From contig CBDCYR010000008.1 of assembly GCA_965224275.1 (NCBI GenBank), forward strand, positions 1-64,000: DNA of 64,000 nucleotides. Reading direction: 5' to 3'. A program made the position numbers and the translations under genes. Position 1 is the first letter of the stretch. Each line of letters opens with the position of its first letter. Below the pieces are notes generated by a model. That model ran no database searches and was not told where the DNA came from. It saw only the letters and a list, made by a program, of their open reading frames with translations. Positions 1 through 8,079 of this stretch are shown here, piece after piece. Source of the stretch: CAUZWH01 sp965224275 (GTDB taxonomy: Bacteria > Pseudomonadota > Alphaproteobacteria > SHVV01).

Positions 1-947
1 ATATGCAGGTGACCGCAGGCGCCATTGGGCAATGCGCGCAAAAGGTCGGCGAGGCGGAGATTTTGGTGGCGGGAGGCGTCAAGGACGTGCTCGTTGCCAA
101 CGAAGTCGTTGGGCCCACGAAGCTTCAGCGATTGGTGACCTTGGCCCGACAATCGCGGATCACTGTCGCGGTTGATCACCCGGATGCGGTGTCAGCGTTG
201 GCCGCGGCGGCCCGCCATCACGACGTGAGTGTCGGCGTGGTCATCGACGTCGACGTCGGATTGGGTCGCTGCGGTGTGTTGCCGGGTGACTCGGTTGAAC
301 TCGGCAAGCATGTCAGTCAGCTTGGGGGAGTTGCGTTGCGCGGACTGCAAGGCTATCACGGCGCGATCCAGCACATCCATGGCTACGGTCAGCGCGCTGA
401 AGCCGCGCGCGCAGCCACGACCCAGCTGCAAACTGCGGTCGATGCGTTTCGGCATGCGGGCCTCCCGACCGACGTGATTACCGGCGCTGGCAGCGGCACC
501 TACGAGGTTCAGGGGGCGTCGGGACTGTTCACGGAAATCCAGCCGGGTTCCTATATCTTTATGGATCGACAGTATTGCGAAATCGGCGGTAAATCTGGCG
601 AAGTTTACGAGGATTTCGAACCCGCTTTGTTTGTGCTGGCAACCGTGATGAGCACGCCCGCGGCCGATCGAGTGGTACTTGATGCCGGCTACAAGGCATT
701 GTCCAACGATGCCGGACCGGCACTTCTACTCGATAAACCGGGCTGGACTTACACGTATGGCGGCGATGAGCACGGAATCATCAAACGCGCCGGGTCCGGT
801 GCAGCGTCGATGACGCTCGGCGAAAAGGTTAGGGTCCAACCCAGCCATTGCGACACCACGATCAATCTCTATGATCGCTTTCACGTCTACAGTGGCGACG
901 AGCTGATCGCGATCTGGCCGATCGCCGCGCGGGGAAGGAGTCAGTGA
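1..947 (+). CDS. DSD1-family PLP enzyme (D-threonine aldolase-like), 5' partial
   Basis: This is the C-terminal part of an alanine-racemase-fold PLP enzyme of the D-threonine aldolase / D-3-hydroxyaspartate aldolase family, which cleaves or dehydrates D-hydroxy amino acids. Visible family features are GYHGAIQH, the glycine-rich phosphate-binding stretch GAGSGTYEV followed by EIQPGSYIFMD, and near the C-terminus PSHCDTTINLYD, where the adjacent His and Cys are the divalent-metal ligands of this family. About 314 residues are in the window, whereas full members have roughly 360-390. The N-terminal segment with the PLP-binding lysine is missing, so the gene starts upstream and the ATG at position 3 is internal. 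The stop codon overlaps the next start by one base. The exact substrate cannot be told. Confidence 0.85.
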   Translation, partial: MQVTAGAIGQCAQKVGEAEILVAGGVKDVLVANEVVGPTKLQRLVTLARQSRITVAVDHPDAVSALAAAARHHDVSVGVVIDVDVGLGRCGVLPGDSVELGKHVSQLGGVALRGLQGYHGAIQHIHGYGQRAEAARAATTQLQTAVDAFRHAGLPTDVITGAGSGTYEVQGASGLFTEIQPGSYIFMDRQYCEIGGKSGEVYEDFEPALFVLATVMSTPAADRVVLDAGYKALSNDAGPALLLDKPGWTYTYGGDEHGIIKRAGSGAASMTLGEKVRVQPSHCDTTINLYDRFHVYSGDELIAIWPIAARGRSQ

Positions 948-1297
948 TGCGCCGCCTACTTGCAATCGCAGCCGTGTCGATGGTCCTGTCGGGTTGCTAC
1001 ACATACCGGCCTGCAGAATATTTGGCTGTACAGATTGGCGCGCCCCTGGTGGTCGTAATTATCGACGAAGCGGTTGTTCCCCTGGCCGGGAAAGTTCGCG
1101 AGACCTGGCTTGCCTCGCTCAATGCCGCCGATCGTGCAGCAACCGATCATATCACCACGGATGCAGTCGCTGACGGCATGATCTACTGTCACCACCCGAC
1201 CCTCGCATCCGCCTATACTGTCCAGTTAGGTGCCTGCCTGCCGGGCGCCCGCGAGATAACGAAGGCAACCTTCGAAACGCGGGGTCGTGGACTTTGA
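947..1297 (+). CDS. Small lipoprotein, unknown function
   Basis: I do not recognise the family. The product is about 116 residues and starts with a lipoprotein signal peptide (MRRLLAIAAVSMVLSGC), the Cys of LSGC being the likely lipidation site. The ATG at 947 is preferred over the in-frame GTG at 944 because GGAAGGAG lies about 7 bases upstream of it; it overlaps the upstream stop by one base, implying translational coupling. The C-terminal part carries IYCHHP...YTVQLGACLPGAREI, and nearly the same motif occurs in the next gene, so the two are probably diverged tandem copies of one small domain with two conserved cysteines. Envelope location is inferred from the signal only. Confidence 0.6.
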   Translation: MRRLLAIAAVSMVLSGCYTYRPAEYLAVQIGAPLVVVIIDEAVVPLAGKVRETWLASLNAADRAATDHITTDAVADGMIYCHHPTLASAYTVQLGACLPGAREITKATFETRGRGL

Positions 1298-1566
1298 CCC
1301 GCGCCTACGTCGTCGTTGGCGGTGCGGTTCTGGTGCTCGCGGGTTTCTGGGTTTGGAGCCCAGCCAACCTGGAGCAAACCACCCCCGTCGACACGCCAGA
1401 AGTAATCGCAGAACGCGCCGCAACCTCCGCAATCGTTGCCGAGGGGCGGCTCTATTGCCTTGACCCCAAAGCCAAGCCGAGATTCACGATACAACTTGGC
1501 GCCTGTTTGCCTGGCGCACGTGAGATCAGTTACGTCGAATATCAGGCTGGGATAAAGGAAAAATGA
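1294..1566 (+). CDS. Small membrane-anchored protein, paralogue of upstream lipoprotein
   Basis: No family is recognised. The 90-residue product has one N-terminal hydrophobic segment (about residues 4-22, AYVVVGGAVLVLAGFWVW) followed by a short soluble part containing RLYCLDP...FTIQLGACLPGAREI. That motif matches the C-terminus of the preceding gene, including both cysteines. The likely start is the TTG at 1294, which overlaps the upstream TGA and indicates coupling. The copy has a membrane anchor instead of a lipobox. Function unknown. Confidence 0.5.
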   Translation: MTRAYVVVGGAVLVLAGFWVWSPANLEQTTPVDTPEVIAERAATSAIVAEGRLYCLDPKAKPRFTIQLGACLPGAREISYVEYQAGIKEK

Positions 1567-1686
1567 GTGCGCTGTGCTCGCGCGATCCGTAAATGATGAC
1601 GTTTTGAGACAATAGCACTCGCGGTCTTGGCAATTTCGCGTATGCTCGGCGTATTCAAATCATCACAGGAGCCGATAGGAGGGCTG

Positions 1687-1860
1687 ATGGGAAGACGAGC
1701 ACCGAATTACCGTTTCGAGCGCCAAGAGCGTGACCGCCGCAAAGCCGAGAAGAAGGCCGAACGATTGGCCAAAAAACAAAAGGCGAATGACGATAGTAGC
1801 GAGGATGCGACCGGCAATGTTTCGGCAGAAGCAGCCCCGACCGAACCTCCGCAAGAATGA
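1687..1860 (+). CDS. Small highly charged protein (57 aa), unknown function
   Basis: The product begins MGRRAPNYRFERQERDRRK and is dominated by Lys, Arg, Glu and Ala, with a likely helical first half and an acidic, Pro-containing tail. The ATG at 1687 is chosen over the upstream TTG at 1627 because ATAGGAGGG ends four bases before it. Small proteins of this general look are common in Alphaproteobacteria, but I know no function. The following 256 bases to the convergent Rieske gene show nothing I can identify. Confidence 0.5.
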   Translation: MGRRAPNYRFERQERDRRKAEKKAERLAKKQKANDDSSEDATGNVSAEAAPTEPPQE

Positions 1861-2116
1861 CTTGAACACGAGCAACTTGAGAAAGCACTTGCCGGGCGAC
1901 GAGGTCGCTCATTAAGCCGGTCGTTTCGCATTCAGATAGATAAGAAACTTCGACGAGCGGGCCGCCGACGTCGGCTCGGGTTTCGCCGTTGGTTTGCGCT
2001 CTCTCGAACGCGGTAACAATCCGCTTCGCTTTGGCCGTGTCTCTGTGAGACGTGTCATCGGCCCGGAAGAAGTAGCCACGACCGCCGCTTGCCATCGATC
2101 ATCGACGCAATCGCGC

Positions 2117-3262
2117 TCAGTAGTTGGGACCGTTAAGTGCTTCCCAGACCATCGCATCGAAATGGTGGGTGGCGTGCTCGCTGCGCCAGGAGTGTTCTTT
2201 GTCGACCATCAGGCGGCCCTGTTTGTAGCCGCGAGATCGCACGCCGACCTGCTGGCGCTCCATCGCTGCTGTGTCCTGCGGGAACACAAAATCGCGCAAG
2301 GTATCCATCTGATGAATACTTTCGGGGCTGGGTTCGCCCGGAAAGAAATTGATGACCTCGACCCGAACCGATTCCGCGCTGGTCGGAATCGAGGGCACGA
2401 TGCTCAGGTTGGCGGGTCCCGGTTGGCCGAGAATTAGATAATTCGGCCATAAGTACCAAACGTGGTTGTCCTTGAACGTGTCACTTTCCTTCGAGCGCAA
2501 CACGCGGTTGTCGTATTCGCCCATCGCGGTGTCGTCGATATACGAGATGTGTGATTGCCACCAATCATACTCCCACGAATCACGCTTGGTGATGTCGACC
2601 GCCTCCATCGCTTCGGGATGGATGTGTGGGCAGTGGTAGCACTCGAGCTGGTCGAGCACGAATTTCCAGTTGCACTTGAGCTCGAAGATATCCGTCCGCG
2701 CGTGGGTAAAGGTTTTGACGTCCGGCACATAGCTCAGGATTTCATCTTCGAGTGCGCCGACCAAGTCACGCATGGCCTGGGCATCGGGATCGAGGTTTAC
2801 GAACGCCATATTGAGAAATTCTTCGACCCGGATCTCGCTAAGGCTGAAGTCGTCGAGCTGGAAACCGGCGACATTCTCTGCATTCCCAGCCGCTTTTAGA
2901 GCGCCGGTTGTGTCGTACGACCACGCGTGGAACGGGCACGTGAAGATCGTCTTATTGCCTTTCCCTTCTGCGAGGATGTGCCCGCGATGCATGCACACAT
3001 TGTAGAAAGCCCGCAATGCGCCATCCTTGGCGCGTACGACAAGTATCAGCTGATCGAATAGCTGGCTCGTGATGTAGTCGCCCGGGTTTTGAAGGTCTTC
3101 GAGCGCGCCGGCGTATTGCCACGACCGATAAAAGATTTGATCCTTTTCGCGCTCGTAGATTGCGGGGTCGCAATAGTAGTGCGACGGCAGCGTTGCGGAA
3201 TACTCAGCGATCGGGTGAAACGTACCGGTCGGCTTGTCCGTCGGAACGATTTGCGATGCCAT
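2117..3262 (-). CDS. Rieske non-heme-iron oxygenase alpha subunit, paralogue 1
   Basis: The 381-residue product has an N-terminal Rieske [2Fe-2S] domain with CMHRGH at about residues 90-95 and CPFHAW at about 109-114 (C-x-H-x16-C-x2-H). The catalytic domain contains ECYHCPHIHPE (Glu about 208, His about 211 and 216); the third iron ligand is likely the Asp of FPQD near residue 331. Such enzymes use O2 and electrons from a separate reductase to hydroxylate or N/O-dealkylate a substrate. The Glu at the bridging position resembles carnitine/betaine-type members rather than naphthalene-dioxygenase types. The ATG at 3262 follows GAGGAGGT. It lies 22 kb from the seven other copies, and no reductase is nearby. 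Substrate unknown. Confidence 0.88.
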   Translation of the reverse strand: MASQIVPTDKPTGTFHPIAEYSATLPSHYYCDPAIYEREKDQIFYRSWQYAGALEDLQNPGDYITSQLFDQLILVVRAKDGALRAFYNVCMHRGHILAEGKGNKTIFTCPFHAWSYDTTGALKAAGNAENVAGFQLDDFSLSEIRVEEFLNMAFVNLDPDAQAMRDLVGALEDEILSYVPDVKTFTHARTDIFELKCNWKFVLDQLECYHCPHIHPEAMEAVDITKRDSWEYDWWQSHISYIDDTAMGEYDNRVLRSKESDTFKDNHVWYLWPNYLILGQPGPANLSIVPSIPTSAESVRVEVINFFPGEPSPESIHQMDTLRDFVFPQDTAAMERQQVGVRSRGYKQGRLMVDKEHSWRSEHATHHFDAMVWEALNGPNY

Positions 3263-3305
3263 GGTCACCTCCTCAAACTCGTTGCGTCCTGTCGGAGCGG
3301 GTATC

Positions 3306-4586
3306 TCAGTTTTGATCGAGTGGCGGCAATCCTAGCTTGGACATCTTGTCGGCCACATTAGGATCGATCAATTTGGCCGCCCCGACGTCGATCTCGGATT
3401 TCTTGGACTCACCCAACCGTCTGTGGGCGTAGCCACGACCGTATAGTGCAATCGCATTTCTTGGTTGTGCCTTTACGACCACGTCATAATCCGCAATTGC
3501 GCGCCGATATTCGCCGCCACGAAGCAATGCAAAGGCGCGACTGTCAAGAATGATCGGATCACCCGGCCGCTGCTCCAGCGATTTGTCGCAATCACGAACG
3601 GCCTCGCTGGACCGCCCCAGCAGGGCCTTGACGTAGCAGCGATTGTTAAGCATCACGGCGTTGTTGGGCTTCTGTTCCAGTATGAGATCATAGCGCTTGA
3701 TCGCCGACTCATACTTTCCGTCGGCTTGGTCGATGCCCGCCAGTGCATATTGGGCGCGAAGGTGTTTGGGAACACGCGCGACAACCCGTTCGAGATCCTC
3801 ACGGGCCAGGGCGGCATTGTTAAGAAGCGCCCTAATACTGCCGCGGTGAAAATAGGCTTCAACGAGATCTGGGTTCAGCCGCAACGCCGCATCGAAGCTT
3901 TCCAACGCAGGAGCATTGCGACCGAGCCGGGTATACGCGATGCCACGGTACACATAAATCAGAGCCAGATTTGGGTGACCGATCTCGATCGCTTTGGTGA
4001 AGTCCTCGATCGCCTTCTGGTGGGCGCCGGTCGCTATCAAGCTTCGGCCGCGGCCAATATAGGGTTGCGCGCGTTTGGATGGCTCGATGCGAATCGACTC
4101 GTCGAAATCCTTTAATGCGCGGTGGTGGTCGCCGAGCTCGGCATAGGCATTGCCTCGGTTGCTGTGGAGCGCGGCGACCTTGGGTTTCAGTTCGATCGCT
4201 CGTGTTAGGTCCGCTATCGCCGCATTGAAGCGACGCAGCTTGACATAAGCTTGTGACCGACTAACGACAATACTGATTTCGTCCGGTGCCAGTTCGAGCG
4301 CCCGCCCAAAAGTTAAGACCGCTTGTTCGAAGTCACTCAGCGCCAACTGTGAGTGACCCATCGCATAAAGCGCGATCAGCCGCTGTTTTTGGTTGATCGT
4401 TTCGGAAGCGAGGACTTTCTCACACGCGGCGACGCGTTCTTTCGGCTCAACCTCGCGAGATAAGCACGCCTTTGCGTCGGAATCGAAGTCTGCAATGGCC
4501 GGCGCCGGTACCAAACAAATGGCGACGGTAGCCACCAACACAACGATCGGAGGTGCTTTGGCAATAGAGCTTAAAGCTGCGGGCAC
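3306..4586 (-). CDS. Secreted TPR-repeat protein
   Basis: The 426-residue protein has an N-terminal signal peptide (hydrophobic VVLVATVAICLVPAPAIA, cleavage expected after the last Ala), then a short region with two Cys, and then about nine consecutive tetratricopeptide repeats (for example ALHSNRGNAYAELGDHHRAL and LIYVYRGIAYTRLGRNAPAL). TPR arrays are protein-interaction scaffolds, and the signal suggests the periplasm. The GTG start directly abuts the TGA of the upstream acyl-CoA synthetase gene and has a GGGAGG ribosome site, so the two are coupled. The biological partner is not evident. Confidence 0.8.
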   Translation of the reverse strand: MPAALSSIAKAPPIVVLVATVAICLVPAPAIADFDSDAKACLSREVEPKERVAACEKVLASETINQKQRLIALYAMGHSQLALSDFEQAVLTFGRALELAPDEISIVVSRSQAYVKLRRFNAAIADLTRAIELKPKVAALHSNRGNAYAELGDHHRALKDFDESIRIEPSKRAQPYIGRGRSLIATGAHQKAIEDFTKAIEIGHPNLALIYVYRGIAYTRLGRNAPALESFDAALRLNPDLVEAYFHRGSIRALLNNAALAREDLERVVARVPKHLRAQYALAGIDQADGKYESAIKRYDLILEQKPNNAVMLNNRCYVKALLGRSSEAVRDCDKSLEQRPGDPIILDSRAFALLRGGEYRRAIADYDVVVKAQPRNAIALYGRGYAHRRLGESKKSEIDVGAAKLIDPNVADKMSKLGLPPLDQN

Positions 4587-6215
4587 TCAAGCCTCCCTTT
4601 TGTCGATCTCACGTTGCCGAAGAACTCTCCGCATGACTTTTCCCGTTGCGGTCATCGGTAGAGCCTCGATGAACTCGAGCTCGCGGGGATATTCGTGGGC
4701 CGCCAAGCGGGTGCGAACCCAATCTTGAATTTCGCTTGCAAGTTCATTTGAGGCAACCATCCCGTCGGCGGGCACGATGAAGGCTTTGATGATCTCGGTC
4801 CGTATGGGATCCGGAACCCCCACGGCCGCAGCAACCGCAACGGCTGGGTGCGTGAGGAGTGAATCTTCGATTTCGCCAGGTCCGACGCGGTAACCCGATG
4901 TCGTAATCACGTCGTCGGCGCGGCCCTTGAACCAGAAATACCCATCATCATCGCGGGTGCCGAGATCACCGGTGCGTAACCAGTAGCCCGTATACTTCTC
5001 CGCAGTCGCCTCGGGGTTACGCCAATACTCCAGCATGATGACGGGATTGGGGCGTTTACACGCGATCTCGCCTTCTTCGCCCGCAGCTACCTCGCGCCCA
5101 TCACGATCGACGACCGCCACCCTATGGCCGGGAGATGGCCGACCCAGTGAACCCGGTTTCGCGGACATCAGCGCCGGGATGTGGCCGAGCACCAGATTGC
5201 ATTCCGTCTGACCGTAGATTTCGTTGATGTTGATGCCAAATTGTTCGCGACCCCAATCGATAAGCTCGGCCCCGACCGATTCGCCGCCACTAATGATCGT
5301 GCGCAGGGCCACTCTGCGGGGAACCGGAGTTTGGCGCATCAATTTTAGCATCGTCGGCACCATGAACAGGTTCCTCACCCGGTGCTTTGCGATGATTTCA
5401 TACGCCCGTTCGGGATCAAAGCGGCCGCGCCCGCGAAAGGCGACGACTGGTTTGCCGAACCACAAGCTGGGCATTAATACGTCCATGAGGCCGCCGAGCC
5501 AGGCCCAATCGGCCGGCGACCAGCACAGGTCGCCCTCTTGGCCGAAGAATTCGTGCGGTAGCGCGAAGCCCGGAATGTGGCCGAGCATCGTGCGATGGGC
5601 GTGGAGTGCGCCCTTGGGAGGACCTGTTGTTCCAGACGTATAGGCCAGAAAGGCGGGATCTTCGGCTAAGGTTTCAACCGGGGTGTGGGAGGTTGATGCG
5701 GCCGCGAGCACGGCGTGGAAATCGTCGGCGCCGGTTTCAGGACCGTCGATCAGAAACACGTGCTCGAGCATTGTCAGTCGATCACGTATGGCCGCTACCT
5801 TTACGTAATTTGCACGATCGGTCACCAGCGCTTTGGCGCCGGAATTTTCCAGGCGATAGGCCAGCGCGTCGTCTCCAAATAGTGTAAATAGCGGCAGGCT
5901 TACGATACCGGAGCGCCAGCATCCGAGGTGCGCCAACAAGGTTTCGGGTGCCTGCCCCAATAGGATTCCGAGACGGTCACCGCGACTGATTCCCCGGCTG
6001 GCAAACACGTTTGCGGCTTGGCAGGAGAGCCTTTGGATCGCCTTAAAACTGTAGTTGGTGAGGTCGCCGTCTTCGGTTTCGTAAATCAGTGCCGGGCTGT
6101 CGGGCGAGGTTTCCGCGTGCTTGTCGCAGGTATCCAACGCGATGTTGTAGTAGTGCGGCGTCGGCCATTTGAACGCCCGATAGACCTCATCGTATGTTTT
6201 CGCATGTTTGAGCAT
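4587..6215 (-). CDS. AMP-forming acyl-CoA synthetase
   Basis: This 542-residue ANL-superfamily enzyme activates a carboxylic acid to its acyl-CoA through an acyl-adenylate. It carries the P-loop-like A3 motif AYTSGTTGPPKGA (around residue 190), YGQTE (A5), YWLRTGDLG (A7) and the C-terminal TATGKVMRR, whose Lys is the adenylation lysine. Length and motifs are complete. The sequence resembles acetyl/propionyl/medium-chain acyl-CoA synthetases, but the chain length cannot be assigned. It is the first gene of a two-gene minus-strand unit with the TPR protein. Confidence 0.9.
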   Translation of the reverse strand: MLKHAKTYDEVYRAFKWPTPHYYNIALDTCDKHAETSPDSPALIYETEDGDLTNYSFKAIQRLSCQAANVFASRGISRGDRLGILLGQAPETLLAHLGCWRSGIVSLPLFTLFGDDALAYRLENSGAKALVTDRANYVKVAAIRDRLTMLEHVFLIDGPETGADDFHAVLAAASTSHTPVETLAEDPAFLAYTSGTTGPPKGALHAHRTMLGHIPGFALPHEFFGQEGDLCWSPADWAWLGGLMDVLMPSLWFGKPVVAFRGRGRFDPERAYEIIAKHRVRNLFMVPTMLKLMRQTPVPRRVALRTIISGGESVGAELIDWGREQFGININEIYGQTECNLVLGHIPALMSAKPGSLGRPSPGHRVAVVDRDGREVAAGEEGEIACKRPNPVIMLEYWRNPEATAEKYTGYWLRTGDLGTRDDDGYFWFKGRADDVITTSGYRVGPGEIEDSLLTHPAVAVAAAVGVPDPIRTEIIKAFIVPADGMVASNELASEIQDWVRTRLAAHEYPRELEFIEALPMTATGKVMRRVLRQREIDKREA

Positions 6216-6285
6216 TGCCGGCCGCGGGTGGCGTTAGAAGGGATGAGCTTAGCACCCCGAGGTTGATTAGTTTGGGTAGAGAAAC

Positions 6286-6314
6286 TTGAAATTTTAAATT
6301 TTACAATCTATGAG
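6286..6314 (+). promoter_or_regulatory. Candidate sigma70-type promoter
   Basis: An unusually AT-rich stretch between divergent genes contains TTGAAA (6286-6291) and TATGAG (6309-6314) separated by 17 bases, pointing toward the 2OG-oxygenase-like gene. The match is by eye only. Confidence 0.3.
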
Positions 6315-6392
6315 TGTTTACGGCCGGTTTACCGATTTGACCGATAGTGCCACAAGGCCACAACTTGGGGCGATTTGCGTTCACTCAGATCA

Positions 6393-7286
6393 ATGCTGTC
6401 GGACGAGTCATTCATACGTGAATCAAGGCACATCGGGCGGGTGCTTTGCGACACCCCTTTTCGGCGCGATCCATTTGCCCACCTCTACACGCCGTCATTT
6501 TTCAGCGATGAGTTTTACAGCGCGTTAAAGGCCCACATGCCACCAATTTCGGCTTATGGCCCCTACCTCGGCTCAGATCATCGTCCGTTTGGCAAGTTTG
6601 GCTTCCCACTTTGGGTCGAAGAAAGCCCGCCGAGATTGGAGCAATTGCCGCCCGAGTCCCGTTTGTTCTGGGAGCGCTTCATAAATCACGTCTTGGTATC
6701 CCTCTACGCGGATTTGATCGAAAAGTTTTCGGCTTTTTTCTCGCTACGTTTCGGGCATGCGGCGGATGTACCGCTCAAACTCGATGCGCGCCTAGCCGTT
6801 GATATCACGGGTACGAAGGGATACGTCCACACCGACAATCCCGATTTCGTTATTACTTTTATCGTTTATCTACCGGATGATCATTCGCTCGAGAGTATTG
6901 GCACCGGCTTATACGCGCCGGACGATCCAGACTATCGAGACATGGGAAACGGCAATGACAACCCACCGCGGTTTCGAAGAGTTCGACAGATTCCCTTCCA
7001 TCCCAACACCATGGTTGGTTTCTTTAAGACCGGGCAGTCATTTCACGGCGTGGAGGCGATCGAGCAGGATGGCGTGATGCGTCACTCACTGATTATTCAC
7101 ATAAAAAGCCGCGCCGAATATTTTGCCGAACTTTACGGTGTCGAGAAGTTCACCGAGGCCTTTTCGGCTCGCACGTTGCGCGACTTCGCGCCTGTCACGG
7201 CGTCGCTGCGTCGCTGTGAACGGGTGCTCGAACGCGGAGTTATAGACGAGCGGGGCCGGTTACTAGGCCAAGCGCTCACGCCTTAG
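6393..7286 (+). CDS. 2OG-Fe(II)-oxygenase-like protein
   Basis: The 297-residue product has the pattern of an Fe(II)/2-oxoglutarate double-stranded beta-helix enzyme: an H-x-D motif in GYVHTDNPDF, a strand FIVYLPDD, a distal His in FFKTGQSFHGVE, and about a dozen residues later an Arg in MRHSLIIHI that could bind 2-oxoglutarate. Prolyl-hydroxylase-like proteins of this kind often act in secondary or polysaccharide metabolism, but I cannot name a substrate. The ATG at 6393 is the likely start; an in-frame TTG lies at 6375. It is a single gene with convergent neighbours downstream and a candidate promoter 80 bases upstream. Confidence 0.6.
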   Translation: MLSDESFIRESRHIGRVLCDTPFRRDPFAHLYTPSFFSDEFYSALKAHMPPISAYGPYLGSDHRPFGKFGFPLWVEESPPRLEQLPPESRLFWERFINHVLVSLYADLIEKFSAFFSLRFGHAADVPLKLDARLAVDITGTKGYVHTDNPDFVITFIVYLPDDHSLESIGTGLYAPDDPDYRDMGNGNDNPPRFRRVRQIPFHPNTMVGFFKTGQSFHGVEAIEQDGVMRHSLIIHIKSRAEYFAELYGVEKFTEAFSARTLRDFAPVTASLRRCERVLERGVIDERGRLLGQALTP

Positions 7287-7314
7287 TTCGGCGTTTCGGG
7301 CGGCTCCCAGCAGG

Positions 7315-8079
7315 CTACACGCTGCGGCCACCATCCACATCGAGACAAACGCCGGTCAGAAACGCGGCTTCCTCTGAGGCGAGGAATAGCGCCGCGTTAG
7401 CGATATCCAACGGTGTACTGAAGCGTCCAAGCGGAATCGACGCGAGGAACGGCGCTCTATTTTCCGGCGTGTCGGGCATTCCCATGAATGTCGAGGTAAG
7501 GCCGGTTTCACCGATAACCGGATTGATCGCGCAGACGCGGATCTGGTCCGATGCAAGCTCCAGAGCCAGTGATTTGGTGATGGTCACCAGCGCCCCTTTC
7601 GTTGCGTTGTACCAGGTTAGATTTGGTCGCGGACGCACCGCCGCCGTCGAGGCCATGTTGATCATTATGCCGCCGCCGCGAGCGCGGAAGATCGGGACCG
7701 CTTCGCATGTCGCGAGGTATACGCTTTTCACATTGGTCGCCATCAAACGATCAAAATCGGCCTCGGATAGGTCAGTGCTGGGTCGGTTCGAATACGCCCA
7801 GCCCGCGTTGTTGACCAAAATGTCCAATCCACCAAACGTCGCGTTCGCATGCGCGAACATCTCTTTGACATCGCTGGCCGTGGCCACGTCGGCGTGGCAG
7901 TAACTCGCCGTGCCACCCCCGTCTGCGATCTCAGAGGCGACTCGGCGTCCCGCCTGGTCGTTGATGTCGGTAACAACGATCTTGGCGCCCTCTTCGGCAA
8001 AACGCCGCGCGATGCCTTCGCCAAACCCGGAAGCAGCGCCGGTTATGAGTGCGACCTTACCGGCAAGTCGGTCGCTCAT
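7315..8079 (-). CDS. Short-chain dehydrogenase/reductase
   Basis: A complete 254-residue classical SDR. It has the nucleotide-binding TGAASGFG near the N-terminus, an Asp in VVTDIND at the end of beta-strand 2 (suggesting NAD(H) preference), NNAG, and the catalytic Ser/Tyr/Lys set in INMASTAAV...YNATKGA. The C-terminal DVDGGRSV is typical. The start ATG overlaps the stop of the upstream aldehyde dehydrogenase by one base, so alcohol and aldehyde oxidation steps are probably made together. Substrate unknown. Confidence 0.9.
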   Translation of the reverse strand: MSDRLAGKVALITGAASGFGEGIARRFAEEGAKIVVTDINDQAGRRVASEIADGGGTASYCHADVATASDVKEMFAHANATFGGLDILVNNAGWAYSNRPSTDLSEADFDRLMATNVKSVYLATCEAVPIFRARGGGIMINMASTAAVRPRPNLTWYNATKGALVTITKSLALELASDQIRVCAINPVIGETGLTSTFMGMPDTPENRAPFLASIPLGRFSTPLDIANAALFLASEEAAFLTGVCLDVDGGRSV

